Part shown: positions 35,205 through 43,401 of the stretch, piece by piece
Position numbering within the stretch: the first letter of the stretch is position 1
Layout: each line of letters starts with the position of its first letter
Origin: JAZKGA01 sp040386235
GTDB taxonomy: Bacteria > Pseudomonadota > Alphaproteobacteria > Micavibrionales > Micavibrionaceae
NCBI GenBank assembly: GCA_040386235.1
Contig: JAZKGA010000001.1
Coordinates: 1,302,001 to 1,366,000, forward strand
Length of the DNA stretch: 64,000 bases
Direction: 5' to 3'
Notes under the pieces: generated by a model
Seen by the model: the letters and a program-made list of their open reading frames with translations, nothing else
What the model was told of the DNA's origin: nothing
The model's database searches: none
Position numbers and translations under genes: made by a program

Positions 35205-35621
35205 ATGACAGGCGTGACATTACCCGAAGATGCACCAAAAACTGTACTTGGCGTGATTTGCCGCAGCAGCTACTTTCCTGCATTCACGATAACTGTGCTG
35301 GAATGTCAGGGTAAAATGTACGGCCTGTGGCCAAGTGGTGATGTGGTTCGGCTGACCGACGACGCGCAAGAATCCCCTCATTTCTATCGCTGCGCAGCGA
35401 CTATGCGATCCGCCGACGTAAGAACCTTAACATCTTTTGCCTTTAATAAATCGGCGATTGCTGTTGGCACATTAAACGAGCTGCAGACAAGCCTGGAGAT
35501 CGAGCGCACGAACTGCGATCTGAACCTGCGGAATTTTAGCGCGGGCGACTATGATTACTACGATGCAATCGTAGCGACGTGTGAATCCCTGTCACCCACG
35601 CCTGCACCAGTAACACCTTAG
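35205..35621 (+). CDS. Hypothetical 138-aa protein
   Basis: ATG 35205 preceded by CGGAG. A soluble alpha/beta composition with four Cys (CRSS, LECQG, YRCAA, NCDLN) and a fifth near the end. No signal peptide or family recognised. Ends in a 9-bp tandem repeat that also contains the stop of the convergent ychF. Confidence 0.6.
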   Translation: MTGVTLPEDAPKTVLGVICRSSYFPAFTITVLECQGKMYGLWPSGDVVRLTDDAQESPHFYRCAATMRSADVRTLTSFAFNKSAIAVGTLNELQTSLEIERTNCDLNLRNFSAGDYDYYDAIVATCESLSPTPAPVTP

Positions 35622-35644
35622 ACGATTTAGACGGTTTAGACGTT
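35618..35644. repeat. Three-copy 9-bp tandem repeat between convergent stops
   Basis: TTAGACG recurs at 35618, 35627 and 35636 as TTAGACGAT, TTAGACGGT, TTAGACGTT. Because the period is three codons, each copy supplies an in-frame stop for both the plus-strand hypothetical gene (TAG) and the minus-strand ychF (TAA), giving serial stops. Confidence 0.85.
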
Positions 35645-36739
35645 AAAGCGGAACAGCATGATATCGCCGTCGGCGACGACGTAATCCTTGCCTTCCAGGC
35701 GCATTTTGCCCGCTTCTTTCGCGCCGGCCTCACCCTGGCAGGCCACAAAATCGCTATAGCTGGTGACTTCTGCGCGAATAAAGCCTTTTTCGAAATCGGT
35801 ATGAATAACGCCTGCGGCACCCGGCGCTTTCGTGCCTTTTTGGATGGTCCATGCGCGGGCTTCTTTCGGCCCTACGGTGAAATACGTTTGCAGACCTAAC
35901 AACTCGTAGCCTTTACGAATAACGCGGTTTAATCCCGGTTCGGTCAAGCCGATCGCATCTTGTAATTCCTTGCGCTCTTCTTCCGTTTCAAACTGGGCAA
36001 TGTCGGCCTCGGTCGCGGCAGAGATCAAGACGTGTTGCGCGCCTTCGCTTGCCGCCATCTGGACGACGCGGGCGGAATGCGCATTGCCGTCTTTGGTTTT
36101 GTCTTCGGGCACGTTGCAGACATACAAGACGGGCTTGCTGGTCATCAGTTGCAGGGCGGCCAGGGCTTTAGTTTCATCAACCGTATCGCATTTCAAACTG
36201 CGGGCCGGTTTCCCGTCATTCATATGGGCCAGCGCGCGGTTCAACACGTCCAGTTGCACCTTTAAATCTTTATCGCCAGACTTCGCCCTGCGTGCCAGGT
36301 TATCCGCCTGCTTGGTCAGCGAATCGATATCGGCCAACAGCAATTCCGTATTGATAATTTCAGCATCGCGAACCGGGTCCACATGACCTTCGACATGGGT
36401 AATATCATTGTTTTCAAAGCAGCGTACAACGTGCAGGATCGCATCGGTCGCGCGGATATTACCCAGAAACTGATTCCCAAGCCCTTCGCCCTTACTCGCG
36501 CCCCTTACAAGACCGGCGATATCGACGAACTCCAGCTGCGTCGGCACGATTTTCTGTGATTTGCCCAGTGCCGCAATGATATTCAACCGCTCGTCCGGCA
36601 CGCCAACGATCCCGACATTCGGTTCAATCGTGCAGAACGGGTAATTCGCCGCCTGCGCCGCGGCTGTCGCCGTCAATGCGTTGAACAATGTTGATTTGCC
36701 GACATTTGGCAGGCCGACGATACCGCAGTTAAATCCCAT
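35636..36739 (-). CDS. ychF: Redox-regulated ATPase/GTPase YchF (Obg family)
   Basis: 367 aa. G1 GLPNVGKST, G3 DIAGLVRGASKGEGLGNQFL, and the altered G4 region NVPED that gives Obg-like ATPases ATP preference. The C-terminal TGS domain has VIRKGYELLGLQTYFTVG and AGVIHTDFEKGFIRAE. Acts on ribosomes and in stress responses. Follows pth by 5 bases, part of rplY-pth-ychF. Confidence 0.96.
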   Translation of the reverse strand: MGFNCGIVGLPNVGKSTLFNALTATAAAQAANYPFCTIEPNVGIVGVPDERLNIIAALGKSQKIVPTQLEFVDIAGLVRGASKGEGLGNQFLGNIRATDAILHVVRCFENNDITHVEGHVDPVRDAEIINTELLLADIDSLTKQADNLARRAKSGDKDLKVQLDVLNRALAHMNDGKPARSLKCDTVDETKALAALQLMTSKPVLYVCNVPEDKTKDGNAHSARVVQMAASEGAQHVLISAATEADIAQFETEEERKELQDAIGLTEPGLNRVIRKGYELLGLQTYFTVGPKEARAWTIQKGTKAPGAAGVIHTDFEKGFIRAEVTSYSDFVACQGEAGAKEAGKMRLEGKDYVVADGDIMLFRFNV

Positions 36740-36744
36740 TTTCT

Positions 36745-37392
36745 TTATCCTGTTACCTGTTCCAATGTCTTCATATCCAGTGTTGCCAAGGCGGCGCGCT
36801 GTTCTACCAGTCTTTTGATAGCGATGTCCACCACTTCGCGTTCAGCAGCCGTAAAAGCGCCCAGGACATGCCCGGTCACGCGTTCGCGGCTGCCCGGATG
36901 GTCAATGCCCATCCGCATGCGCCAAAAATCGGGCGTGCCCAGATGTGCCTGAATGGATTTAAGGCCATTATGCCCGGCATTACCCCCGCCCAGCTTGCAT
37001 CGGACGGCACCCGTCGGCAGGTCAAGTTCATCATGAATGGCCACCAGCCGCCCCGGAATGCTTTTGTAAAAGCGCATCGCAGGGCCGACTGACCGGCCAC
37101 TTTCATTCATAAACGTCATGGGTTTCAACAGCACGATTTTCTGGCCATCCACCGTGCCCTCGCTCATCATTCCGTCATACTTCGCGCGATAGGCCGGAAA
37201 TCCCCAGGCATCATGCAGCGCGTCCACAGCCATAAAGCCGATATTGTGACGCGTGCGCACGTAATCCGACCCCGGATTACCCAGGCCGACGATAAAAAGT
37301 GGAGAGAGCGAGGCGGATGATTCAGTCGATTGTTTCGTGCCGTAACCGCGTTGGCGTAAAATCTTAGAAATAAGAGTGGAGGCAGACGACAT
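36745..37392 (-). CDS. pth: Peptidyl-tRNA hydrolase
   Basis: 215 aa. Recycles peptidyl-tRNA dropped from ribosomes. FIVGLGNPGSDYVRTRHNIGF gives catalytic His49, HDELDLPTGA gives Asp121, and FMNESG and GHNGLKS are the conserved Asn motifs. The first ~30 residues, before LFIVGLGNPG, are an extra Ser/Thr-rich, basic extension compared with E. coli Pth. Start ATG 37392, 31 bases after rplY. Confidence 0.95.
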   Translation of the reverse strand: MSSASTLISKILRQRGYGTKQSTESSASLSPLFIVGLGNPGSDYVRTRHNIGFMAVDALHDAWGFPAYRAKYDGMMSEGTVDGQKIVLLKPMTFMNESGRSVGPAMRFYKSIPGRLVAIHDELDLPTGAVRCKLGGGNAGHNGLKSIQAHLGTPDFWRMRMGIDHPGSRERVTGHVLGAFTAAEREVVDIAIKRLVEQRAALATLDMKTLEQVTG

Positions 37393-37423
37393 AAAGTACA
37401 ACCGCCTCCACTCTTCAATTAAA

Positions 37424-38071
37424 TTATTCTTTGTCCGACGAAACGTTCGTTGCAGGAACAGCACCAGCCGCAGGTGCAGCCGCTGTATCATCAGTCTCGA
37501 TCTGGACTTTCGGTGCCATGATCGTGGCAATCGTGAAGTCTTCGTCATGACCAACAATCGTTACCTTCGCAGGCAGCTTGGTTTCAGACATGTGGATCGC
37601 ATCGCCGATATTCTTGCCGGTCAGATCGAAATCCAGTGAAGCTGGCATCGCGTTCGCGGAACATTCCACAGTGATTTCATGCATCGCCATGTTCAGAACG
37701 CCACCTTGTTTCAAGCCAGGTGATGCGTCCTGGTTCAAGAAGTGGATCGGCACCGGAACGCGGATCGTTGTTTTTTCGGATACGCGCAGGAAGTCCACAT
37801 GGATGATCTTGTCGCTGACAGGGTGCGTTTGCACGTCGCGGACAATGACCAGGTGTTTCTTACCAGCAACATTCAGGTCACACAGCGATGTCGCCATGTG
37901 GCCTTTTTTGTATTCCAGCGTGGTTTCTTTTTCAGGCAGGGATACCGAAACAGGGGCTTGCTTATCGCCATAGATGACAGCAGGGATTAAGTTTTCGCGG
38001 CGCAGTGCACGGGCAACCCCTTTACCGGCCCGATCACGTTCTTGCGCCATAAGGGTATAATGTTCAGACAT
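37424..38071 (-). CDS. rplY: 50S ribosomal protein L25 (Ctc/TL5 type)
   Basis: 215 aa. Binds 5S rRNA. The N-terminal L25 domain is ~1-95 (RALRRENLIPAVIYGDK, HVDFLRV), the C-terminal TL5/Ctc domain ~100-190, then an Ala-rich tail. It is therefore the long Ctc form and not the 95-residue E. coli L25. Preceded by a structured leader at 38094-38139. Confidence 0.95.
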   Translation of the reverse strand: MSEHYTLMAQERDRAGKGVARALRRENLIPAVIYGDKQAPVSVSLPEKETTLEYKKGHMATSLCDLNVAGKKHLVIVRDVQTHPVSDKIIHVDFLRVSEKTTIRVPVPIHFLNQDASPGLKQGGVLNMAMHEITVECSANAMPASLDFDLTGKNIGDAIHMSETKLPAKVTIVGHDEDFTIATIMAPKVQIETDDTAAAPAAGAVPATNVSSDKE

Positions 38072-38093
38072 CGTCTTTTCCTTTAGCTTACAT

Positions 38094-38139
38094 GGTTTAA
38101 CAACTGCCTCCAGGGGTGCAGTCGAAGCATGGTTAAACC
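38094..38139 (-). promoter_or_regulatory. Nested inverted repeats upstream of rplY: candidate ribosomal-protein leader
   Basis: Outer arms GGTTTAAC (38094-38101) and GTTAAACC (38132-38139) and inner arms ACTGC (38103-38107) and GCAGT (38118-38122) predict an interrupted hairpin that ends 22 bases before the rplY start. No T-run follows, so a terminator is unlikely. L25 leaders are known in gammaproteobacteria; this one is unassigned. Confidence 0.45.
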
Positions 38140-38210
38140 CGAATTCACATCAAAATGCAAGCACTTCCTGAACGTTTACCCCCGCACCCGCAAGGTCATG
38201 CTGGACGTCA

Positions 38211-39254
38211 TTATCCTGCATCATGGCGCACTATCAAAACCTTGAACAATGTTCCCATGTGATCGGGGTGGGTCAGACGGTCAACCTCACCTTGTATTTT
38301 GGCCGCGATGTCCTGGCTTTTCCGAGCCAAAACCGCCTGTCGTGCAGCCAGACCGTTCTGCTGTAAAAAAGAAGACTGTGTGGTGATCGTGGGGATCAGG
38401 CCAGCCTGTATTACAACGTCACGCAACGCTGCAAAATCAACATGCGCGGTTACATCCGCCTCGCCACAGGCACGCAGCGGATCGCTTTTCCGGTGTTGCC
38501 GGACGGCTTGCAACGTGTCCCCCGTATCGGCCGTATCATCACTGCCATAGTCGATAAAAATCGCCGCGCCTCCTTGATCCTTAATCGCTGCGCAGACCTG
38601 TTTCAAAAGCGCACGACTGACCGGACTTGCTTCATAAAAATGTAAGGGGCCCTGTTGCGGCAGATCAACGGGCATATTGCCCAGCCCGAACACCAGCCTG
38701 TCGCTTGTATCCAATCCCACCAGTCTTTCGCGCCAGCCATGTGAATCGCGCACATATTGGTGGATCGGCAGCGCGTCGAAGAACTCATTCCCCACCAAAA
38801 GAATTGGCAGATCCGGTGCAATCGCATCCTGTAATGCTGTCGCATGACGATGCGGATACGTATCTAGCGTTTTTGATTGTATGTTTTGCAGCACCGGGCT
38901 GGTTTCCAGCAAAACAATATCGGCGCCATTCAGGAAATCAGGCCGCAAGGCCCCGACACGCAAAATATCGGCCATCAATGTCCCGCGCCCTGGCCCGCAT
39001 TCCAACAGGGTAAAGCGTGGCGGCCGCCCGATCCGGTCCCAGGCATCGACCAGCCAAGCCCCCACAATCTCGCCGAACATCTGGCTGATTTCTGGTGCGG
39101 TGGTAAAATCGCCAGCCGCGCCCAGGGGATCGCGCGTCATGTAATAACCGTGTTTGGGATGGGCCAGACACACATCCATATACCGCGCGATCGTAACAGG
39201 TCCGTTCGCGGCAATTTCACGTTTTATAAGTATCTCAAGCGGGGTATCTGTCAT
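38211..39254 (-). CDS. NDUFAF7/MidA-type SAM-dependent methyltransferase
   Basis: 347 aa. The opening with ITIARYMDVCLAHPKHGYYMTRDPLG-like sequence and GDFTTAPEISQMFGEIVGAWL, then LLECGPGRGTLMADILR (SAM motif) and GNEFFDALPIHQY, identify the DUF185 family. In mitochondria NDUFAF7 dimethylates an arginine of complex I. ATG 39254 is the start; it overlaps lgt by 20 bases, and the lgt-midA order is common in alphaproteobacteria. Confidence 0.92.
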   Translation of the reverse strand: MTDTPLEILIKREIAANGPVTIARYMDVCLAHPKHGYYMTRDPLGAAGDFTTAPEISQMFGEIVGAWLVDAWDRIGRPPRFTLLECGPGRGTLMADILRVGALRPDFLNGADIVLLETSPVLQNIQSKTLDTYPHRHATALQDAIAPDLPILLVGNEFFDALPIHQYVRDSHGWRERLVGLDTSDRLVFGLGNMPVDLPQQGPLHFYEASPVSRALLKQVCAAIKDQGGAAIFIDYGSDDTADTGDTLQAVRQHRKSDPLRACGEADVTAHVDFAALRDVVIQAGLIPTITTQSSFLQQNGLAARQAVLARKSQDIAAKIQGEVDRLTHPDHMGTLFKVLIVRHDAG

Positions 39255-40056
39255 GACGGATTTTCGTCCAGATCGCGATACCAGCCCCCAGGGCAAACAT
39301 CACCAGGCACAACAGCTGTCCCATTGTTGCGCCGCTTGTCCCCACGGCCCATAAGAAACCCAGCTGGGCATCCGGCTCACGCACGAATTCGATACAGAAT
39401 CGGAATACGGCATAGCCCATTAAGAAGAGGGCTCCCAGCATACCTGGATAACGTCTGAAATAAGACGTGCGTGCGAACATAATCAAGATAGCGAGCAAAA
39501 GCGGCCCTTCCAATACCGCCTCATACAACTGACTGGGGTGGCGCGGATCGGGCCCGCCATTAGGAAATATCATGCCCCAGGGATGAGTGGTGACACGCCC
39601 ATACAATTCGCCATTGATGAAATTTGCGATCCGACCGAAGAACAGGCCGAACGGAACGGAAAACGCAACAACGTCACCGACACGCAAGAAAGACAGGCTG
39701 TGCCGCCAGCAATAAATGGCGAAGGCCGCCATCACACCAATTGCGCCGCCGTGGAACGACATGCCACCATGCCAGACCGCCGGAATATCCGCAGGATTCT
39801 CAATATAGTATGGCAGGTTGTAAAACAGGACGTACCCCAGACGGCCGCCCAGGATAATCCCCAGAATGACATAGGTCACCAGATCATCGACATTCAGCCG
39901 CACATATTGCTGCGGCCACTGATCCCGGTGTTGGCGCACCACACGGGCGGCCCACGCCCATCCGGCCACTATGCCGGCAACATAAGCCAGCGCGTACCAC
40001 CGGATCACCAGTGGTCCCAGATGCAGGGCAACAGGATCAATATCGGGGAAAGTCAC
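39235..40056 (-). CDS. lgt: Prolipoprotein diacylglyceryl transferase
   Basis: 273 aa inner-membrane enzyme that attaches diacylglycerol to lipobox Cys, needed for the many lipoproteins in this window. About seven membrane spans; the Lgt signature HGGAIGVMAA, GRIANFINGELYGR and HPSQLYEA are present. The best start is GTG 40056, which follows GGAGG by 8 bases and gives the normal FPDIDPVALHLGPLVIRWYALAY opening; the ATG at 40164 would add 36 unrelated residues. Confidence 0.95.
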   Translation of the reverse strand: MTFPDIDPVALHLGPLVIRWYALAYVAGIVAGWAWAARVVRQHRDQWPQQYVRLNVDDLVTYVILGIILGGRLGYVLFYNLPYYIENPADIPAVWHGGMSFHGGAIGVMAAFAIYCWRHSLSFLRVGDVVAFSVPFGLFFGRIANFINGELYGRVTTHPWGMIFPNGGPDPRHPSQLYEAVLEGPLLLAILIMFARTSYFRRYPGMLGALFLMGYAVFRFCIEFVREPDAQLGFLWAVGTSGATMGQLLCLVMFALGAGIAIWTKIRHDRYPA

Positions 40057-40232
40057 GGCATACGCCTCCGTCTTGTTGGTTACAGTTAAAGGGATAGCAG
40101 TCGCATCAACGCGGCACAAGAAGATGACCAAAAAGAATGAGGTCAAGTAAATAAAATTAATCATGTGGGATAACTTTTATTTCGGATGATTCCAATCTTG
40201 CGTCGATTATTTTATTGGGTAACGCTTAGGTC

Positions 40233-40733
40233 ATGACAAAGAAAACAAATTTTCTGCACCAACTCAGCCGTATTGCAGGCGGCGCTGTTTCACTTTTTAG
40301 CGGCGTAAAAGCCGAAGTAACTCGCGACGTAAAGGAACGTATCGACTCTGCTGTTGATCGCCTGGACGTCGTGAAGCGGGACGAATTCTCTCGTCTCGAA
40401 GCAATGGTAAAAGGAAAGGATCAAAAGGCCAAACCGATGACAACCACTAAAGCAAAATCTACATCCACGACGAAGAAAAAAGCTGCGCCAAAATCAAAAC
40501 CAGCCGCTAAAAAGCCGGTTCTGAAAGCATCAACCGCAGTAAAAAAAGCACCCGCTAAAAAAGCGCCTGCTAAAGCATCGGCCACAAAGGCGAAAGCTTC
40601 TGTGACGAAAAAACCGGCTGTGAAAAAAGCTGCTGCGCCTAAAGCCAAATCGGCTTCTAAGCCAGCCGCTAAAAAACCAGCTGCTGCCAAAGCGACGAAA
40701 AAAGTAGCGCCGAAAAAGCCTGCTAAAAAATAA
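40233..40733 (+). CDS. UbiK/BMFP-like protein with histone-H1-like Lys/Ala/Pro tail
   Basis: 166 aa. Residues ~8-62 resemble the BMFP/UbiK family: IAGGAVSLFSGVKAEVTRDV, then RIDSAVDRLDVVKRDEFSRLEAMV, an amphipathic helix and coiled coil that in UbiK helps the Ubi complex at the membrane. From ~70 the chain is almost only Lys, Ala, Pro, Thr and Ser with AAKKP/APAKKAPAK repeats, like eukaryotic H1 and bacterial nucleoid proteins. The usual UbiK C-terminus is only a short acidic helix, so the basic tail is unusual. UbiK, YbjN and proC are neighbours in other alphaproteobacteria, which supports the N-terminal call. Confidence 0.75.
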   Translation: MTKKTNFLHQLSRIAGGAVSLFSGVKAEVTRDVKERIDSAVDRLDVVKRDEFSRLEAMVKGKDQKAKPMTTTKAKSTSTTKKKAAPKSKPAAKKPVLKASTAVKKAPAKKAPAKASATKAKASVTKKPAVKKAAAPKAKSASKPAAKKPAAAKATKKVAPKKPAKK

Positions 40734-40754
40734 GTCTGAAAGTCTAGTTGTATT

Positions 40755-41288
40755 ATGCCCTTAAGCGTCAGCGACATCGAAGTTGATATCGGTGCGCCGT
40801 CTATAATTGAGACGGTGGAAGATTGCCTGCACACACAAAACTGGCACTTTATGCGGCCAAGTGATGCGGAGATTTTCGTTGAGGTTACTGGCACCCAGGG
40901 TAAATATAAACTTTTCTTCCTGTCTGACGAAACGACATCCAGCCTGCAAATATGCTGCGAGCTGGATGTTGTTTTATACGATCATGATCGTCACGCATTT
41001 AATAAATTGCTGGCCACCATAAATAACCGTATGTGGTTGGGCCATTTCGATGGTACCCAAGCGGGCAATCAGATTATTCCCTGCTTCCGTTACACCGGCT
41101 TGTACAAGGGCCTTCCGTATGAAGCCGCCAGCCAGACAGTTAACAGCCTGGTCGAACTGGCGATTGCCGAATGTGATCGTACCCGCCAGGCTTTTACCAT
41201 GCTGATTGATGCCCATACCGTCGCAGAATCTGCACGGACTGCGGCACATTTCGATCTGGCGCTGGCTGCACCTGCTGGCCGGGGATAG
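40755..41288 (+). CDS. YbjN domain-containing protein
   Basis: 177 aa. The region 10-150 with LHTQNWHFMRPSDAEIF, LLATINNRMWLGHFDG and CFRYTGLYKGLPYEAASQTVNSLVE matches the YbjN family, a SecB/type III chaperone-like fold. The C-terminal helix is CRTRQAFTML-type. Role undefined. Sits 21 bases after the UbiK-like gene and 6 before proC. Confidence 0.85.
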   Translation: MPLSVSDIEVDIGAPSIIETVEDCLHTQNWHFMRPSDAEIFVEVTGTQGKYKLFFLSDETTSSLQICCELDVVLYDHDRHAFNKLLATINNRMWLGHFDGTQAGNQIIPCFRYTGLYKGLPYEAASQTVNSLVELAIAECDRTRQAFTMLIDAHTVAESARTAAHFDLALAAPAGRG

Positions 41289-41294
41289 CAGGAT

Positions 41295-42113
41295 ATGACT
41301 CCTTTGCCGCCGCATATAATGCTGGTCGGCTGCGGCAAAATGGGCCAGGCACTGGCTGCTTGCTGGCAACGCGGCACGCACGCCCCTCTTCTGACCATTA
41401 TTGATCCTCATCCCCTTCCCACATCGTTACAGCACGCGGATTACGCGCCCAGCCTGACGGATTACGCCCCTACGCATCCCGTACATGCCTTCGTATTGGC
41501 GGTAAAGCCCCAGGCGATGAAGATGGTCCTGCGCGATCTGAAGCCGCATTTGACATCTGATACACTGGTTCTCAGTATCGCGGCGGGCATTCCCTGTGCG
41601 ACTTATCTGGACATGCTTGGCACACACACGCCGTTCGTGCGCGCCATGCCAAATACGCCTGCGGAAATCGGCCAGGGAATCGCCGCGGCCTATACGCCGA
41701 TGCCACTGCCCCGCGCGCTACATGATTTGGCTGACACGCTTTTGCGGGCCACTGGTGATTGCGTCTGGGTGACGCAAGAGGCAGATTTTGATGCGATAAC
41801 GGCCCTGTCGGGCAGTGGGCCAGCCTATGTCTTTCATATGATTGAAGCCATGGAAAGTGCGGGCATTGCCGCCGGCCTGTCGCCTGATATCGCGATCAAG
41901 TTGGCCCGTCAAACCGTGATTGGCAGTGCCGCCCTGGCGGCTGTTACCCCGGATCATAGTCCGGCGACCTTGCGCATGGCGGTCACCAGCCCACAAGGGA
42001 CAACAGAATCAGGTTTAAATGTCCTGATGGATAAAGAGGCAGGCTTAACGCCGCTGATGATCCGTACCATTGCCGCCGCAGCTTCGCGCAGCAAAGCCCT
42101 GCGCAACAGCTGA
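41295..42113 (+). CDS. proC: Pyrroline-5-carboxylate reductase
   Basis: 272 aa. Last step of proline synthesis, P5C to proline with NAD(P)H. VGCGKMGQALAACW is the Rossmann motif, AVKPQAM the cofactor contact, PNTPAEIGQGIAA and ALSGSGPAYVFHMIEAMESAGIAAGL the catalytic domain, and TSPQGTTESGL the substrate-binding loop. Third gene of the ubiK-ybjN-proC set, followed by a terminator. Confidence 0.95.
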   Translation: MTPLPPHIMLVGCGKMGQALAACWQRGTHAPLLTIIDPHPLPTSLQHADYAPSLTDYAPTHPVHAFVLAVKPQAMKMVLRDLKPHLTSDTLVLSIAAGIPCATYLDMLGTHTPFVRAMPNTPAEIGQGIAAAYTPMPLPRALHDLADTLLRATGDCVWVTQEADFDAITALSGSGPAYVFHMIEAMESAGIAAGLSPDIAIKLARQTVIGSAALAAVTPDHSPATLRMAVTSPQGTTESGLNVLMDKEAGLTPLMIRTIAAAASRSKALRNS

Positions 42114-42135
42114 TACCTCTAACAGTCGTCCCAAT

Positions 42136-42166
42136 AAAAAAGGCCCCGTTCAGGGCCTTTTGTTTT
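42136..42166 (+). terminator. Bidirectional intrinsic terminator between proC and mucR
   Basis: AAAGGCCC, 6-base loop, GGGCCTTT with an A-run before and T-rich TTGTTTT after. Lies between convergent stops at 42113 and 42187 and can serve both genes. Confidence 0.9.
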
Positions 42167-42186
42167 CTACAGAATAGTAATGAGAA

Positions 42187-42630
42187 CTACGCTGATGCTT
42201 TCTTGGCATTCGCCGCGCGTTTTTCACGCCCCTTTACACCCAGACCAATGGTGCGGGCCAGATCGCTGCGCTGCTTTGCGTAATTCGCGGCGACCATAGG
42301 GTAGTCGCTGGGCAGGTTCCACCGCGCGCGATACTGTTCCGGTGTCAGGTTATAGGCGGTCATCAAATGCCGCTTTAACATTTTCAATTTCTTACCATCT
42401 TCCAGGCAGATCAGGTAATCGGGGCGTACGGATTTGCTGATGGCAATCGCGGGTTCCGGACGGGACAGTTGCGTTGCGCCTTCCCCCGATTGCAGGCCCG
42501 CTAATGCACCATAAACCTGCTGGATCAAAGCGGGAATTTCAGAAACCGCGATTTTGTTGTCATCCAGATAAGACGATACAATCTCAGTTGTAAACGCCAA
42601 TAGATCTTCGTTATGCGTATCATTATTCAT
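42187..42630 (-). CDS. mucR: MucR/Ros family zinc-finger transcriptional regulator
   Basis: 147 aa. The Ros/MucR zinc finger region is DYLICLEDGKKLKMLKRHL, in which CLEDGKKLKMLKRHL matches the family; PEQYRARWNLPSDYPMVAANYAKQRSDLAR is the diagnostic segment. In alphaproteobacteria MucR is a nucleoid-associated repressor affecting envelope, motility and cell-cycle genes. ATG 42630 follows AAGGATACATACG; the open frame further upstream is unlikely. Confidence 0.93.
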   Translation of the reverse strand: MNNDTHNEDLLAFTTEIVSSYLDDNKIAVSEIPALIQQVYGALAGLQSGEGATQLSRPEPAIAISKSVRPDYLICLEDGKKLKMLKRHLMTAYNLTPEQYRARWNLPSDYPMVAANYAKQRSDLARTIGLGVKGREKRAANAKKASA

Positions 42631-42696
42631 CGTATGTATCCTTAGGTTACCAGTATATACGCAGTAAAATAGATACAAATTTCCACAAAACAAGAC

Positions 42697-43362
42697 CTAA
42701 CTGTCAATTGACCATTGTGTTTTACGACTATTCGACGTGTCAGCGTCACGCAGGTAATAAGGCGTCAGCCTTTTCACGCTGTTCTGCGGCTGTAAGTATC
42801 CTTCGGCATGTAAAAACGGCAGCACGGTTTTCCAGTCTATCGCCGCCTGATCTGCCGACATTCCCTGCAGCCGGGCCATCCCGCTGCCACAAAGTGTAAG
42901 GCCATTTGGGATATCTTGCGGCGTGACCAGACCGGTATGCGCGGGTTGTATCGCATCCCCTTCATATATGGCCATGAAATAATCGTCGCGGAATGTTTCT
43001 AATATCACGGCCAGCGGCCCGGTCCGATTCATAGCGCGATAGGCGGTAAAGGCATCCAAGCCGATCAATGTCTGCTTTAACCCGATTTGCAACGCCATGG
43101 CACAGGCCAGGCCGACGCGAATACCTGTAAAACTGCCAGGGCCGGTGATCGCAACAATGGTCTCAATATTCGGGTATTCACAGCCCGCATGCCGCAACAG
43201 CACGTCGATTTCCGGCACCAGATGACTGGACTGGCCGCGCATCTCGGGCATATAAATCGTATCACATGTCTGGGATTGGGGCTGATAAAGGGCCAGATGC
43301 GTACCGCAGGTTGCCGTATCGATCGCCAGAATAACGTTTTTCGCCGGTTGGTTGATTTGCAT
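42697..43362 (-). CDS. tsaB: tRNA threonylcarbamoyladenosine biosynthesis protein TsaB
   Basis: 221 aa. Partner of TsaD in t6A modification of tRNAs reading ANN codons. LAIDTATCGTHLALY is the ASKHA phosphate-1 loop, HLVPEIDVLLRHA and VAITGPGSFTGIRVGLACAMAL are the TsaB signatures. rimI, which usually follows tsaB in this cluster, is absent; mucR comes next. Confidence 0.93.
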   Translation of the reverse strand: MQINQPAKNVILAIDTATCGTHLALYQPQSQTCDTIYMPEMRGQSSHLVPEIDVLLRHAGCEYPNIETIVAITGPGSFTGIRVGLACAMALQIGLKQTLIGLDAFTAYRAMNRTGPLAVILETFRDDYFMAIYEGDAIQPAHTGLVTPQDIPNGLTLCGSGMARLQGMSADQAAIDWKTVLPFLHAEGYLQPQNSVKRLTPYYLRDADTSNSRKTQWSIDS

Positions 43363-43401
43363 TGCGTATCCCTGGTTTAGTCTGGTAGTGATACGCCAAT
43401 C

